From positions 62,001 through 126,000 of the forward strand of contig NZ_QPLK01000011.1 in assembly GCF_003340565.1 (NCBI RefSeq): a stretch of 64,000 bases of DNA. Direction: 5' to 3'. Each line of letters opens with the position of its first letter. Position 1 is the stretch's first letter. Made by a program: the position numbers and the translations under genes. Below, piece by piece: positions 37,875-48,003 of the stretch. This stretch comes from Rhodovulum sp. 12E13 (GTDB taxonomy: Bacteria > Pseudomonadota > Alphaproteobacteria > Rhodobacterales > Rhodobacteraceae). The notes below the pieces were generated by a model that had not been told where the DNA came from, made no database searches, and saw only the letters and a list, made by a program, of their open reading frames with translations.

Positions 37875-38040
37875 GCCGGGGCGAGATGCATCGGCCCGAC
37901 GATCGACATACGAAATCGCTGTCGCCCATGGGCTTGTGCGCGCCCCGGCGGCAGACGATGCCTCCGGGTGCCTGAGCTGCAATCCCACATTCCGGAGGCC
38001 TTGGGGGGACGCAAGGCGGTGCGTTCCCCCAATTTATTTG
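37875..38040 (+). ncRNA. Candidate structured small RNA upstream of mreB
   Basis: Three consecutive hairpins on the plus strand: (1) GCCGGGGCG (37875-37883) with CGCCCCGGC (37941-37949), enclosing a further long stem; (2) CCTCCGG (37961-37967) with CCGGAGG (37992-37998); (3) TTGGGGGGACGCA (38001-38013) with TGCGTTCCCCCAA (38020-38032), followed by TTTATTTG. The third is a convincing intrinsic terminator although no protein gene reads into it on this strand, which suggests an independent ~165-nt RNA. It is not recognisably 6S, SRP or tmRNA. A long attenuated mreB leader is the alternative. Confidence 0.5.
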
Positions 38041-38213
38041 CACTTGCACATATTCTGCAACGTCGACTGGAAGAGGTGCCAATTGCGGCCCCCCTGCTTG
38101 TCCTTTTTCGACATTCGGGTCTCTCGAGGCCGCTCGTGGCGGGCGTTGCTCGCCGCTCGTGCGGGCTACCCTGGCGCGGTGCCCCTTTCGCCGTTCAGGG
38201 CGCGCTCGTATAA

Positions 38214-39320
<1,107 letters not shown>

Positions 39321-39339
39321 CCGCCCGCGAGGCCCGCCC

Positions 39340-40275
39340 ATGGCACGGGACCGCACCGAGCTTGACTACGTCTCGCCGCTCCGCCGCATCGGGCTCGGGG
39401 TGCTCATCCTGCTGTGCCTCGGCGTGTTCCTGCTGTGGCGGATCGATTCCCCCCGGGTGGAGCGCATCCGCGCCGACCTCGTCGACCGGGTGGTGCCGCG
39501 TTTCGAGTGGGTGTCGGTGCCGGTCCGGCGGATGGCCGACATGGTGCGCGATTTCCAGTCCTACCAGCGTCTGCACGCGCAGAACCGCGACCTGAGGCGC
39601 GAGTTGCAGCAGATGAAGGCGTGGCGCGAGGCGGCGGTGCAGCTCGAGCAGCAGAACGCCAAGCTTCTCGCCCTCAACAACGTGCGGCTCGATCCGCGAC
39701 TGACCTCTGTCTCGGGCGTTGTGATCGCCGATTCGGGCTCGCCCTTCCGACAGTCGGTGCTGCTCAACGTGGGCGCGCGCGACGGCATCGTGGATGGCTG
39801 GGCCACGATGGACGGGCTCGGCCTGGTGGGGCGCATCTCCGGCGTCGGGAAGAATACGGCGCGGGTGCTGCTGCTGACCGATCCGACCAGCCGCATCCCC
39901 GTGACGGTGCAGCCCTCGGGGCAGCGGGCGATGCTGATGGGCGACAACTCGGCCGCGCCGCAGCTCGGCTTCGTCGAGGATCCGGGCCTGATCCGCGCGG
40001 GCGACCGGGTGGTGAGCTCGGGCGACGGCGGGCTGTTCCCGGCGGGCCTGCTGGTGGGCGAGGTCGCGGTGGCCGCGTCGGGCCAGTTGCGCGTGCGGCT
40101 CGCGGCAGACTACCAGCGGCTCGAGTTCCTGCGCGTGCTCCGCTCGCACTCGGCCGAGGTGATCGACGAGACGGGGGCGCTGCTGATCCCGCCGCAACTG
40201 CCGCCGGTGCAAGCGCCCGAGCCGGCCGGAACCGACGAGCTTGAGGCGGCAGAGGAAGGGCGCGGCGGTGGTTGA
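39340..40275 (+). CDS. mreC: Rod shape-determining protein MreC
   Basis: 311 aa. One N-terminal membrane segment (IGLGVLILLCLGVFLLWRI), a coiled coil at ~60-110 (NRDLRRELQQMKAWREAAVQLEQQNAKLLALN), then a periplasmic beta domain with GVVIADSGSPFRQSVLLNVG and PVTVQPSG. It links MreB and PBP2 in the elongasome. 19 nt after mreB; its end overlaps mreD by 8 nt. Confidence 0.96.
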   Translation: MARDRTELDYVSPLRRIGLGVLILLCLGVFLLWRIDSPRVERIRADLVDRVVPRFEWVSVPVRRMADMVRDFQSYQRLHAQNRDLRRELQQMKAWREAAVQLEQQNAKLLALNNVRLDPRLTSVSGVVIADSGSPFRQSVLLNVGARDGIVDGWATMDGLGLVGRISGVGKNTARVLLLTDPTSRIPVTVQPSGQRAMLMGDNSAAPQLGFVEDPGLIRAGDRVVSSGDGGLFPAGLLVGEVAVAASGQLRVRLAADYQRLEFLRVLRSHSAEVIDETGALLIPPQLPPVQAPEPAGTDELEAAEEGRGGG

Positions 40276-40807
40276 CCCCTATGCCGCGCGCCTCTGGGGC
40301 TACCGCGCGCTCTTCGCCGCGATGGTGGCTGTCCTGGCCATCGTGCGATTGATGCCGCTCGACGTGGCCCCGGCCACGCTGCCCGGGCCAGACGCGATCC
40401 TCGCGCTGACGATCGCATGGGTGATGCGGCGGCCGGCCTACGCACCGGCATGGCTGGTGGTGGCGCTGTTTCTCGCGCTCGACCTCTTGTTGCAGCGGCC
40501 GCCGGGGCTGGGGGCGCTGGCGGCGCTGGTGGCGACCGAGTTCCTGCGGCGGCGGCAGGCGGCGACGCGGGCGCTGCCGTTCCTGCTGGAATGGGTGCTG
40601 GCCACGGCGGTGCTGCTGGCGATGGTCGCCGGCACGCAGGCGGTGCTCGCGCTGACCATCAGCCCGCGCCCGCCGCTCGGCCTCGACATCCTCCGGGCGC
40701 TGTTCACGGCGGCGGTCTATCCGGCCGCCGTCGCGGCGACCGTGTGGCTTTTCAAGGTGCGCCGTCCCGCGCCCGGCGACTATGGCGGCTCGGAGGCGCG
40801 GGCGTGA
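40268..40807 (+). CDS. mreD: Rod shape-determining membrane protein MreD
   Basis: 179 aa with about five hydrophobic segments, weakly conserved as usual for MreD. GTG at 40268 (VVDPYAARLWGYRALFAA) is chosen because GAGGAAGGG lies 7 nt upstream and the frame overlaps the mreC end by 8 nt. Assignment rests on position between mreC and mrdA plus topology. A small GCGGGGC-type hairpin follows the stop. Confidence 0.88.
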   Translation: MVDPYAARLWGYRALFAAMVAVLAIVRLMPLDVAPATLPGPDAILALTIAWVMRRPAYAPAWLVVALFLALDLLLQRPPGLGALAALVATEFLRRRQAATRALPFLLEWVLATAVLLAMVAGTQAVLALTISPRPPLGLDILRALFTAAVYPAAVAATVWLFKVRRPAPGDYGGSEARA

Positions 40808-41103
40808 GCGGGGCAGCCCCGCGGCACGGCACCTCGGCGCGCAGTAGAGGGGCGGACCGGGTGCGAGACCGCCGGCGCCCGCTTCCGGCGAGGTCGCAAG
40901 GCATGCCCGGTCGCCGTGGGGCGCAGCGCCGTCTCCGCTCATGCCGCCGGGGGGGATGCCCCGACACCGATGCGCCCGCGCCTCGGTGGGTGGGCGTTGC
41001 CCGGCCTGCGCTCGCACTCCTCTGCGGTCGCCGCTTTCGCGGTCTTGCCGGCTCACCCATTCGTGCCGTTCCCCCCGGGCACGGACCCCGCTAGGATAGG
41101 CTC

Positions 41104-43023
41104 ATGCGCAGACCCCCGAAGGATACCGAGGAAAGCGCCCGTCGCATCTCGCGCCGCGCCGCGATCATGGGGGCGGGCATGTTCGGCTTCATGGCCGTGC
41201 TCGCCGGCCGGATGCGCTGGATGCAGGTCGAGCAGGGCGAGGCCTTCCGCCTGCTGGCGGAGGAGAACCGGGTCAACCTGCGCCTCGTCCCCCCCGTCCG
41301 CGGCCTGATCTTCGACCGGCAGGGGCGCATCCTTGCCGATAATGCCCAGAATTACCGCATCGTCGTCGTGCGCGAGGAGGCGGGGGATCTCGAGACGACC
41401 ATCGCCAAGCTGCGCGGCCTCGTGCCCCTCTCCGACGAGCAGGTGGAGCGGGCGCTGCGCGAGATCGAGCGCCGCTCGCCCTTCGTGCCGGTCACCCTGG
41501 CCGACCAGCTCAAGTGGGAGGACGTGGCCGAGGTCGCCGTCAACGCGCCCGCCCTGCCGGGCGTCACGCCCGAGGTGGGCCTCACGCGCTACTACCCGCT
41601 CAAGGGCGATTTCGCCCATGTCGTGGGCTATGTCGGCCCGGTCTCGGACCGCGATCTCGAGCAGGCGGGGGGAGACCCCGACCCGGTGCTGCAGATCCCG
41701 GACTTCCAGATCGGCAAGGTCGGCGTCGAGCGCAAGCTCGAGCCGATGCTGCGTGGCACCGCCGGCACCAAACGCATCGAGATCAACGCCTCGGGGCGCG
41801 TCATGCGCGAGCTCGACCGCCAGGAGGGCGAGCGCGGCGCCGACCTGCAGTTGACCATCGATGCCGGCCTGCAGAACTTCGCCCAGGCGCGCATGGGCGA
41901 GGAGAGCGCCTCGGCCGTGGTGATGGACGTGCACACCGGCGACATCCTCGCCTGTGCCTCGGCGCCCTCGTTCGATCCCAATCTCTTCGTGCGCGGGATC
42001 TCGGTGCCCGACTACCGCACGCTGACCGAGAACGATCACCGCCCGCTCGCCACCAAGACGGTGCAGGGCACCTACCCGCCCGGCTCGACCTTCAAGATGC
42101 TGGTGGCCATCGCCGGCGTCGAGGCGGGCGTCGTCACCCCCGGCGAGACAGTCTTCTGCCCCGGTTTCCGCGAGATGGGCGGGCGCCGCTTCCATTGCTG
42201 GAAGCGGGCCGGTCACGGCTGGATGGACATGCACGACAGCGTCGTTCAGTCCTGCGACGTCTACTATTACGAGTTGGCCGAGCGTGTCGGCATCGACCGG
42301 ATCGCCGCCATGGCGCGCCGCTTCGGTCTCGGCGAACGGTTCGACCTGCCGCTGTCGGCGGTGGCCGAGGGCCTCGTGCCCGACAAGGACTGGAAGCGGC
42401 GCACCCGCGGCGAGACATGGCGCATCGGCGACAGCCTGAACGCCGCGATCGGGCAGGGCTACAACCTGACCTCGCCGCTGCAACTGGCGGTGATGACCGC
42501 GCGGCTCGCCACCGGCGAGGCGATCCGCCCGCGGCTGGTGAAATCGGTCGACGGGCGCGAGCAGCCGGTGCTGAGCGACGGGCCGCTCGGCCTGTCGCCC
42601 ACGCTGATGGCGCAGATCCGCAAGGCGATGTTCGACGTCAACAATCACCGCCGCGGCACCGCCTATCGCTCGCGCATCGTGGCCGACGACCTCAAGATCG
42701 CCGGCAAGACCGGCACGAGCCAGGTGCGCTCGGTCGTCGTGCGCAACGAGGACGTGCCTTGGGAACAGCGTGATCACGCTTTGTTCGTCGGCTATGCGCC
42801 CTACCACGCCCCCCGCATCGCCTGCGCGGTGGTGGTCGAGCATGGCGGCGGCGGCTCGGCCGCGGCGGCGCCGGTGGCGCGCGACATTCTCGCCCGGGCG
42901 CTGCACGACGACCTGCCGCCGCTCGAGATCTTCCCCGCGAGCCAGCGCTCGGAACTCGAGGCGCTGTTCTCGTCGCTGCCGCTCCTGCGCGAGGACGGCA
43001 CGCCGCCGGCCGACCGGGCCTGA
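41104..43023 (+). CDS. mrdA: Penicillin-binding protein 2 (elongation transpeptidase)
   Basis: 639 aa class B PBP. Membrane anchor IMGAGMFGFMAVLAGRM, PBP dimer domain ~55-230, transpeptidase domain with active-site Ser in YPPGSTFKMLVAI, second motif SCDVYYY and KTGTSQ. It crosslinks peptidoglycan during cell elongation together with RodA. It follows mreD after ~296 nt, which hold GC-rich inverted repeats and no gene. 13 nt before rodA. Confidence 0.96.
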   Translation: MRRPPKDTEESARRISRRAAIMGAGMFGFMAVLAGRMRWMQVEQGEAFRLLAEENRVNLRLVPPVRGLIFDRQGRILADNAQNYRIVVVREEAGDLETTIAKLRGLVPLSDEQVERALREIERRSPFVPVTLADQLKWEDVAEVAVNAPALPGVTPEVGLTRYYPLKGDFAHVVGYVGPVSDRDLEQAGGDPDPVLQIPDFQIGKVGVERKLEPMLRGTAGTKRIEINASGRVMRELDRQEGERGADLQLTIDAGLQNFAQARMGEESASAVVMDVHTGDILACASAPSFDPNLFVRGISVPDYRTLTENDHRPLATKTVQGTYPPGSTFKMLVAIAGVEAGVVTPGETVFCPGFREMGGRRFHCWKRAGHGWMDMHDSVVQSCDVYYYELAERVGIDRIAAMARRFGLGERFDLPLSAVAEGLVPDKDWKRRTRGETWRIGDSLNAAIGQGYNLTSPLQLAVMTARLATGEAIRPRLVKSVDGREQPVLSDGPLGLSPTLMAQIRKAMFDVNNHRRGTAYRSRIVADDLKIAGKTGTSQVRSVVVRNEDVPWEQRDHALFVGYAPYHAPRIACAVVVEHGGGGSAAAAPVARDILARALHDDLPPLEIFPASQRSELEALFSSLPLLREDGTPPADRA

Positions 43024-43036
43024 GGGGGCACGCGCC

Positions 43037-44185
43037 GTGAGCTATCTCGAGTATCGCGTCCAGACCGTCCCCACCGGCCTGTCGAAGCTGTTGCACATCA
43101 ACTGGGCGCTCGTGCTGCTGCTGACGGCGGTGGCCTGCATGGGGTTCCTGATGCTCTACTCGGTCGCCGGCGGCGCGATGGAGCCCTGGGCACGACCGCA
43201 GATGGAGCGCTTCGGCTTGGGCCTCGCGGCGATGTTCGTGGTCGCGATGGTGCCGATCTGGTTCTGGCGCAACGTCGCGTTCCTGGCCTACGGCTTCGCC
43301 TTCGCGCTCCTGCTGGTGGTCGAGGTGGCGGGAATGGCCGCAGGCGGCGCGCAGCGCTGGATCGACCTCGGCTTCATCCGCCTGCAGCCCTCGGAGCTGA
43401 TGAAGATCACGCTCGTGATGCTGCTCGCGGCCTATTACGACTGGCTCGACGTCGACAAGGTCTCGCGCCCGCTCTGGGTGGCGCTGCCCGTGGTGATGAT
43501 CCTCGCGCCCACCGCGCTCGTGATCGTCCAGCCCGACCTCGGCACGGCGATCCTGCTGGTGGTGGGCGGCGCGATCGTGATGTTCGCGGCCGGTGTCCAC
43601 TGGGCCTATTTCGCCGCCGTCGTCGCCTCGGGCGTGGGCACCGTGAGCGCGGTCATGGCCTCGCGCGGGACGGACTGGCAGCTTCTGCAGGATTACCAGT
43701 TCCGCCGCATCGATACCTTCCTCGACCCCACGTCGGACCCGCTCGGCGCGGGCTACCACATCACCCAGTCCACGATCGCCTTCGGCTCGGGCGGGTGGAC
43801 GGGGCGCGGCTTCATGCAGGGCACGCAGACGCGCCTCAACTTCCTGCCCGAGAAGCACACCGATTTCATCTTCACCACGCTCGCCGAGGAGTTCGGCTTT
43901 CTCGGCGCGGCGTCGCTGCTGCTTCTCTACGGCGGGATCATCTTGTTCTGCCTCGCCTCGGCGATGACCAATTCCGACCGCTTCGCCTCGCTCCTGACGA
44001 TCGGCATCGCGGGCGCCTTCTTCCTCTACTTCGCCGTGAACATGTCGATGGTGATGGGGCTCGCCCCTGTGGTGGGCGTGCCGCTGCCGCTCGTGAGCTT
44101 CGGTGGCTCGGCGATGCTGGTGCTGATGGTGGCCTTCGGGCTGGTCCAGTCGGCCCACGTGCACCGCCCCCGTGGCCGCGCCTGA
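43037..44185 (+). CDS. rodA: Rod shape SEDS glycosyltransferase RodA
   Basis: 382 aa, about ten membrane segments, SEDS family. Motifs: GGAQRWIDLGFIRLQPSELMKI, VIVQPDLGTAILL with the conserved Asp, LPEKHTDFIFTTLAEEFGF and VPLPLVSFGGSAML. RodA polymerises glycan strands with PBP2. GTG at 43037 follows GAGGGGG at 8 nt. Last gene of the operon; nested hairpins and a TATTT/AAGA motif follow. Confidence 0.96.
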   Translation: MSYLEYRVQTVPTGLSKLLHINWALVLLLTAVACMGFLMLYSVAGGAMEPWARPQMERFGLGLAAMFVVAMVPIWFWRNVAFLAYGFAFALLLVVEVAGMAAGGAQRWIDLGFIRLQPSELMKITLVMLLAAYYDWLDVDKVSRPLWVALPVVMILAPTALVIVQPDLGTAILLVVGGAIVMFAAGVHWAYFAAVVASGVGTVSAVMASRGTDWQLLQDYQFRRIDTFLDPTSDPLGAGYHITQSTIAFGSGGWTGRGFMQGTQTRLNFLPEKHTDFIFTTLAEEFGFLGAASLLLLYGGIILFCLASAMTNSDRFASLLTIGIAGAFFLYFAVNMSMVMGLAPVVGVPLPLVSFGGSAMLVLMVAFGLVQSAHVHRPRGRA

Positions 44186-44193
44186 GCGGACAG

Positions 44194-44259
44194 GCCGCAG
44201 GGGGGCGCTGCCCCCCGGCGCCTGCGGCGCCTCCCCCCGGAGTATTTGGGCCAAGATGA
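44194..44259 (+). terminator. rodA terminator: nested hairpins plus TATTT motif
   Basis: Outer stem GCCGCAGG (44194-44201) with CCTGCGGC (44221-44228); inner stem GGGGGGC (44200-44206) with GCCCCCC (44210-44216). Then GGAGTATTTGGGCCAAGAT (from 44239), the same kind of element seen after leuA. Probable end of the mre-rod transcript. Confidence 0.55.
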
Positions 44260-44341
44260 TGGGGCGGTCGCCGGGGCGATCGGGTTGCCGACGGGCGTCG
44301 GCTGGTGTGGGGTGCGGGAGCCCATGAGAGGAGCCGACCGC

Positions 44342-45280
44342 ATGCCGCCCGTGATCCGATTCGCCGCGTCACCCGCCGCATGGGAAGAGTACGAGGCCCC
44401 CCTGCGGCGGGCGCTCGCCGAACGCGGGCTGGGCGCGGTCGAACTGTCGCCCGAGGCGCTCGAGCCGGCGCGGGTGGACTACATCGTCTATGCGCCGAAC
44501 TCGGACGTGCAGGACTTCACCCCCTACACGCGGCTCAAGGCGGTGCTGAACCTGTGGGCCGGCGTCGAGAACGTGGTCGGCAACCCCACGCTGCGGGTGC
44601 CGCTCGCGCGGATGGTCGATGCGGGGCTGACCGAGGGCATGGTGGAATGGGTGGTGGGCCACGTGCTGCGCCATCACCTCGGGATCGACCATTGCCTCGC
44701 GCACCAGTCGGGCGACTGGGTGCGGCACGTGCCGCCGCTCGCGCGGGACCGTCCGGTGACGGTACTGGGCCTCGGCGCGCTCGGGCGGGCCTGCGCGCAG
44801 GCGCTCGCGGCGCTCAACTTTCCGGTGACGGGGTGGTCGCGCACCGCGCGCGAGGTGGCCGGGATCAGGTGCCTGTCCGGCGAGCCGGGCCTCGCGCCCG
44901 CGCTGCGGGGGGCGGCGATCGTCGTGCTTCTGCTGCCCGACACGCCGGCCACGGCCGACGTGATGAACGCCGAGACGCTGGCGCTGCCCTCGGCGGGGGC
45001 GGTGCTCATCAACCCGGGGCGCGGCACGCTGATCGACGACGCCGCCCTACTCGACGCGCTCGACCGGGGACAGATCGGGCATGCCACGCTCGACGTCTTC
45101 CGGCAGGAGCCGCTGCCGGCCGACCATCCGTTCTGGCGGCACCCCAAGGTGACCGTGACACCGCACATCGCCTCTGAGACCCGGCCCGCCACGGCGGCCG
45201 AGGTCATCGCCGAGAACGTGCGCCGGAGCGAGGCGGGGGAGCCACTGCTTCACCTCGTCGACCGCGCCCGCGGCTACTGA
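44342..45280 (+). CDS. ghrA: Glyoxylate/hydroxypyruvate reductase A
   Basis: 312 aa, the length of E. coli GhrA. D-2-hydroxyacid dehydrogenase fold: VTVLGLGALGRACAQALAALNFPVTGWSRT is the NADPH-binding Rossmann motif; catalytic Arg in LINPGRGTLIDD, Glu in DVFRQEPLP and His in TPHIASET. It reduces glyoxylate and hydroxypyruvate. ATG at 44342 is preceded by AGAGGAG; earlier in-frame starts lack this. Monocistronic by position. Confidence 0.92.
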   Translation: MPPVIRFAASPAAWEEYEAPLRRALAERGLGAVELSPEALEPARVDYIVYAPNSDVQDFTPYTRLKAVLNLWAGVENVVGNPTLRVPLARMVDAGLTEGMVEWVVGHVLRHHLGIDHCLAHQSGDWVRHVPPLARDRPVTVLGLGALGRACAQALAALNFPVTGWSRTAREVAGIRCLSGEPGLAPALRGAAIVVLLLPDTPATADVMNAETLALPSAGAVLINPGRGTLIDDAALLDALDRGQIGHATLDVFRQEPLPADHPFWRHPKVTVTPHIASETRPATAAEVIAENVRRSEAGEPLLHLVDRARGY

Positions 45281-45633
45281 GACCCGGCAGGCCGGACCAG
45301 GGCGAGGGCGGGACGGTCGGGGCTGCGCGCGCGGCGTGGCCGACAACCGGGGGACGGAACGCAAGGCTGGGGGCATCCCGGAGCCCGAGCGACGCGCTCG
45401 CGCCGGGCATGCGCCGGGAGGAGCACACGCGAGGACGAGCCAGACGGCGAGGCGGGCCGGAGCGCAAGGCGGACGACTGGTCGTCAGAGCGTGGCGGGGC
45501 CGAGGGCAGAGGCCCACGGAGGGACAGGGGGCGACTGAGGGACAGGGCGCGACGGGAACGGTCGCCTTTCTGCCTGACCTTTGCACGTGGACGGGGCAGT
45601 GTGGCGGGCGAGCCGCCCCGGAGCCCCTCCCCG
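45281..45633. other. 353-bp gap with 18-bp tandem duplication
   Basis: No gene with support is seen between ghrA and the MFS gene. The gap contains an imperfect 18-bp tandem pair at about 45517-45552 (each with GAGGGACAGGG) and the short palindrome GACGAC-TG-GTCGTC. Very GC-rich; promoter of the MFS gene not clear. Confidence 0.5.
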
Positions 45634-46914
45634 ATGCCCCTCGTGATCTCCTACGCCGCGCTGTTTCTGTCGGTGATCCTGCTGCAGCTCTCCTCGGGGG
45701 GCGTGGCGCCGCTCGACGCGCTGTCGGGCCTCGAACTCGGCTTCACCAATGCGCAGATCGGCCTGCTCGGGTCGGCGCATTTCGTGGGCTTCTTCATCGG
45801 CTGCTGGTGGGCGCCGCGGCTGATGGGCTCGGTCGGCCATTCGCGTGCCTTCGCGGCCTTCACCGCGATGGGCGCGATGGGCCTGATCGCGCACATGATG
45901 CTGGTCGATCCGTATGTCTGGGCGCTTTTGCGCCTCGCCACGGGCCTTTGCCTCGCCGGCTGCTACACCGTGGTCGAGGCGTGGCTGCAGGGCAAGGCCG
46001 AGAACGCCAACCGGGGCCGCGTGATGGGGGCCTACCGGGTGGCCGACATGGGCGGCTCCCTCTGCGCGCAGCTCGTCGTCGCGGTGCTCGCGCCGGCCTC
46101 CTACGTCTCCTACAACGTGCTCGCGCTGCTGTGCTGTGCGGCGATCCTGCCGCTCACCCTGACGCGCGCCTCGCCGCCCGAGACGCCCGAGGCGCCCCGG
46201 CTTATCCCCGCGCTTGCCTGGCGCCTCTCTCCACTGGCCGTGGCGGGAGTGCTGGTGGCGGCGGTCTCGTCGGCCTCGTTCCGCATGGTCTCGCCGATCT
46301 ACGGCGAGGGGGTGGGGCTGTCGGCCGACCGGATCGCGTGGTTCCTCGCCGCCTGGGTGCTGGGGGGCGCGCTCGCGCAGTACCCCGTGGGCTGGCTTGC
46401 CGACCGATACGACCGGCGGTGGGTGCTGATCTGGCTGTCTGTCGCCTCGATCGGGGCCTGCGTGACGACGGTCGTCGTGGGCGGCGGCTCGCACGCGCTG
46501 GTGTTCCTCAACGCGATGCTCTTCGGGGCGGTGAGCTTTCCCATCTACTCGGTCTCGGCCTCGCACGCCCACGACCATGCCGCGAGCCACGAGCGGGTGG
46601 AGCTCTCGGCGGCGCTGATGTTCTACTTCGCGCTCGGGGCCATCGCGGCGCCGCTGCTCGCGTCGACCCTGATGGAGCGGTTCGGCTCCGGGGCGCTCTT
46701 CGCGATGATCGCGGTGGCGCATGCGGGCCTCGTGCTCTTCGGGCTCGTGCGGATGCGGCTGCGCGACGCCCCGCAGCTGCGGACACCTTATGTCTGGCTG
46801 CCGCGCACGACCTTCACGATCGGCCGACTCTTCGGCGCGCGGCGGGATGGGGCGCCGCCGGGGGCGACACCCCGGCGCCAGGCCCGCGCAGAGCCGCCGG
46901 ACGCCAACGAGTGA
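45634..46914 (+). CDS. MFS transporter (YcaD-like group)
   Basis: 426 aa, twelve predicted membrane segments. The loop between helices 2 and 3 reads WAPRLMGSVGHSRAFA, the MFS motif A region; AQYPVGWLADRYDRRWVL is its C-terminal repeat. FRMVSPIYGEGVGL and SFPIYSVSASHAHDH recall the YcaD subfamily. Substrate unknown. ATG at 45634; a ~30-residue soluble basic C-terminal tail. No regulator or enzyme adjoins it. Confidence 0.88.
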   Translation: MPLVISYAALFLSVILLQLSSGGVAPLDALSGLELGFTNAQIGLLGSAHFVGFFIGCWWAPRLMGSVGHSRAFAAFTAMGAMGLIAHMMLVDPYVWALLRLATGLCLAGCYTVVEAWLQGKAENANRGRVMGAYRVADMGGSLCAQLVVAVLAPASYVSYNVLALLCCAAILPLTLTRASPPETPEAPRLIPALAWRLSPLAVAGVLVAAVSSASFRMVSPIYGEGVGLSADRIAWFLAAWVLGGALAQYPVGWLADRYDRRWVLIWLSVASIGACVTTVVVGGGSHALVFLNAMLFGAVSFPIYSVSASHAHDHAASHERVELSAALMFYFALGAIAAPLLASTLMERFGSGALFAMIAVAHAGLVLFGLVRMRLRDAPQLRTPYVWLPRTTFTIGRLFGARRDGAPPGATPRRQARAEPPDANE

Positions 46915-46958
46915 GACGGCAGACCGTATCCTGCCCGCCGCCCCGCCCGGCACCGAGG

Positions 46959-46972
46959 TTGAGCCGGATCAA
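46959..46972. promoter_or_regulatory. FNR/CRP-type box upstream of the SDR gene
   Basis: TTGAGCCGGATCAA fits TTGA-N6-TCAA and differs from the FnrL/Dnr consensus TTGAT-N4-ATCAA at one base of the left half. It lies 95 bp before the SDR start. Oxygen-responsive control of that gene is inferred. Confidence 0.5.
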
Positions 46973-47067
46973 TCCCCGCCGGGCCCGCTCGCGTTAGGCT
47001 GGTCCGCGACGGAGGGCGCGGGCCGCGCATCGCGCGTCCCGCGGGGAAGAAGCGAAAGGAGTGGGAC

Positions 47068-47820
47068 ATGGAGATTCGATTCGACGGCAAGTGCGCCCTG
47101 GTGACCGGCGCGGCGTCGGGCATCGGCGCCGAGATCGCCCGCGAGCTGGCGCGCGGTGGCGCGACGGTGATCTGCGCCGACCTCGAGGAAGAAGCCTGCG
47201 CGGGCTTGGTGGACGAGATCCGCGGCGCGGGCGGTCAGGCCCACGCGCGGGCGTGCGATGTGTCCGACCCTGCGTCTGTCGAGGCTGCCGTGGCCTTCGC
47301 GGCCGAGACGGGCGGCGGATTGCACCTGCTGGTGAACAACGCAGGGATCGGCGGTCAGCAGGGGCCGCTTGCCGACTGCGAACTGGCGAACTGGGACAAG
47401 GTGATCGCGGTCAACCTGTCGGGCGTGTTCTACGGCATGAAATACGCGATCCCGGAGATGGAAAAGGCCGGCGGCGGGGCCATCGTCAACATCTCGTCGA
47501 TCCTGGGCTCGGTTGGGTTCGCGGGCGCGGGGCCCTACACGGCGACCAAGCACGGCGTCGTTGGCATGACCAAGGTCGCTGCGATCGAGAATGCCGAAAA
47601 GGGGATCAGGGTGAACGCGGTCGGCCCCGCCTTCGTCAGGACGCCGATCCTGGAGGCGCTCGACGACGCGACGCTCGAGGCGGTGGCGGGGATGCACCCG
47701 GTCAAGCGCCTCGGCACGGTGGACGAGATCGCGCCGCTGGTGGCCTTCCTTCTTTCGGACGGGGCCAGCTTCATCACCGGCAGCTACCACCTCGCCGACG
47801 GCGGCTACACCGCCCAGTGA
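47068..47820 (+). CDS. Short-chain dehydrogenase/reductase
   Basis: 250 aa classical SDR. Cofactor loop [13 protein letters not shown], Asp in CADLEEE (favours NAD over NADP), NNAG, catalytic Ser in VNISSILG and YTATK. C-terminal [13 protein letters not shown] and [14 protein letters not shown] are typical of FabG-like oxidoreductases. Substrate not assignable. ATG at 47068 with GAAAGGAG. An FNR-type box lies upstream and paired palindromes follow the stop. Confidence 0.93.
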   Translation: MEIRFDGKCALVTGAASGIGAEIARELARGGATVICADLEEEACAGLVDEIRGAGGQAHARACDVSDPASVEAAVAFAAETGGGLHLLVNNAGIGGQQGPLADCELANWDKVIAVNLSGVFYGMKYAIPEMEKAGGGAIVNISSILGSVGFAGAGPYTATKHGVVGMTKVAAIENAEKGIRVNAVGPAFVRTPILEALDDATLEAVAGMHPVKRLGTVDEIAPLVAFLLSDGASFITGSYHLADGGYTAQ

Positions 47821-47847
47821 GCGGTGCGCGACGGACGCCGCCGGGGC

Positions 47848-47910
47848 AAGGCGCTTGCAAGCGCCTTCCGAGCGCATGCGCGCGCGGCAATGGCCTTGCA
47901 AGGCCGTTGC
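47848..47910. repeat. Palindrome cluster between SDR and metG
   Basis: Perfect 20-nt palindrome AAGGCGCTTGCAAGCGCCTT (47848-47867), then GCGCATGCGC (47872-47881), then a 24-nt near-perfect palindrome GCAATGGCCTTG/CAAGGCCGTTGC (47887-47910, one T-G mismatch). The GCAA...CCTT/AAGG...TTGC style matches the pair at 23566-23615. Probably RNA-level terminators or a REP-like element. Confidence 0.6.
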
Positions 47911-48003
47911 GCCGTTCCGGCGGCGGGCGCACGCGTCGAGGTCGCGCTGGCATCGCCGGGGTCCTTCGGCTAGGCACACGCCGGCATATCGGGAAGGCTC
48001 AGC

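Noticed and set aside
37875-38040. 6S RNA, SRP RNA or tmRNA identity for the structured region
   Set aside because: The layout is three separate hairpins, not one long bulged rod; no SRP tetraloop core, no CCA end or tag frame is visible.
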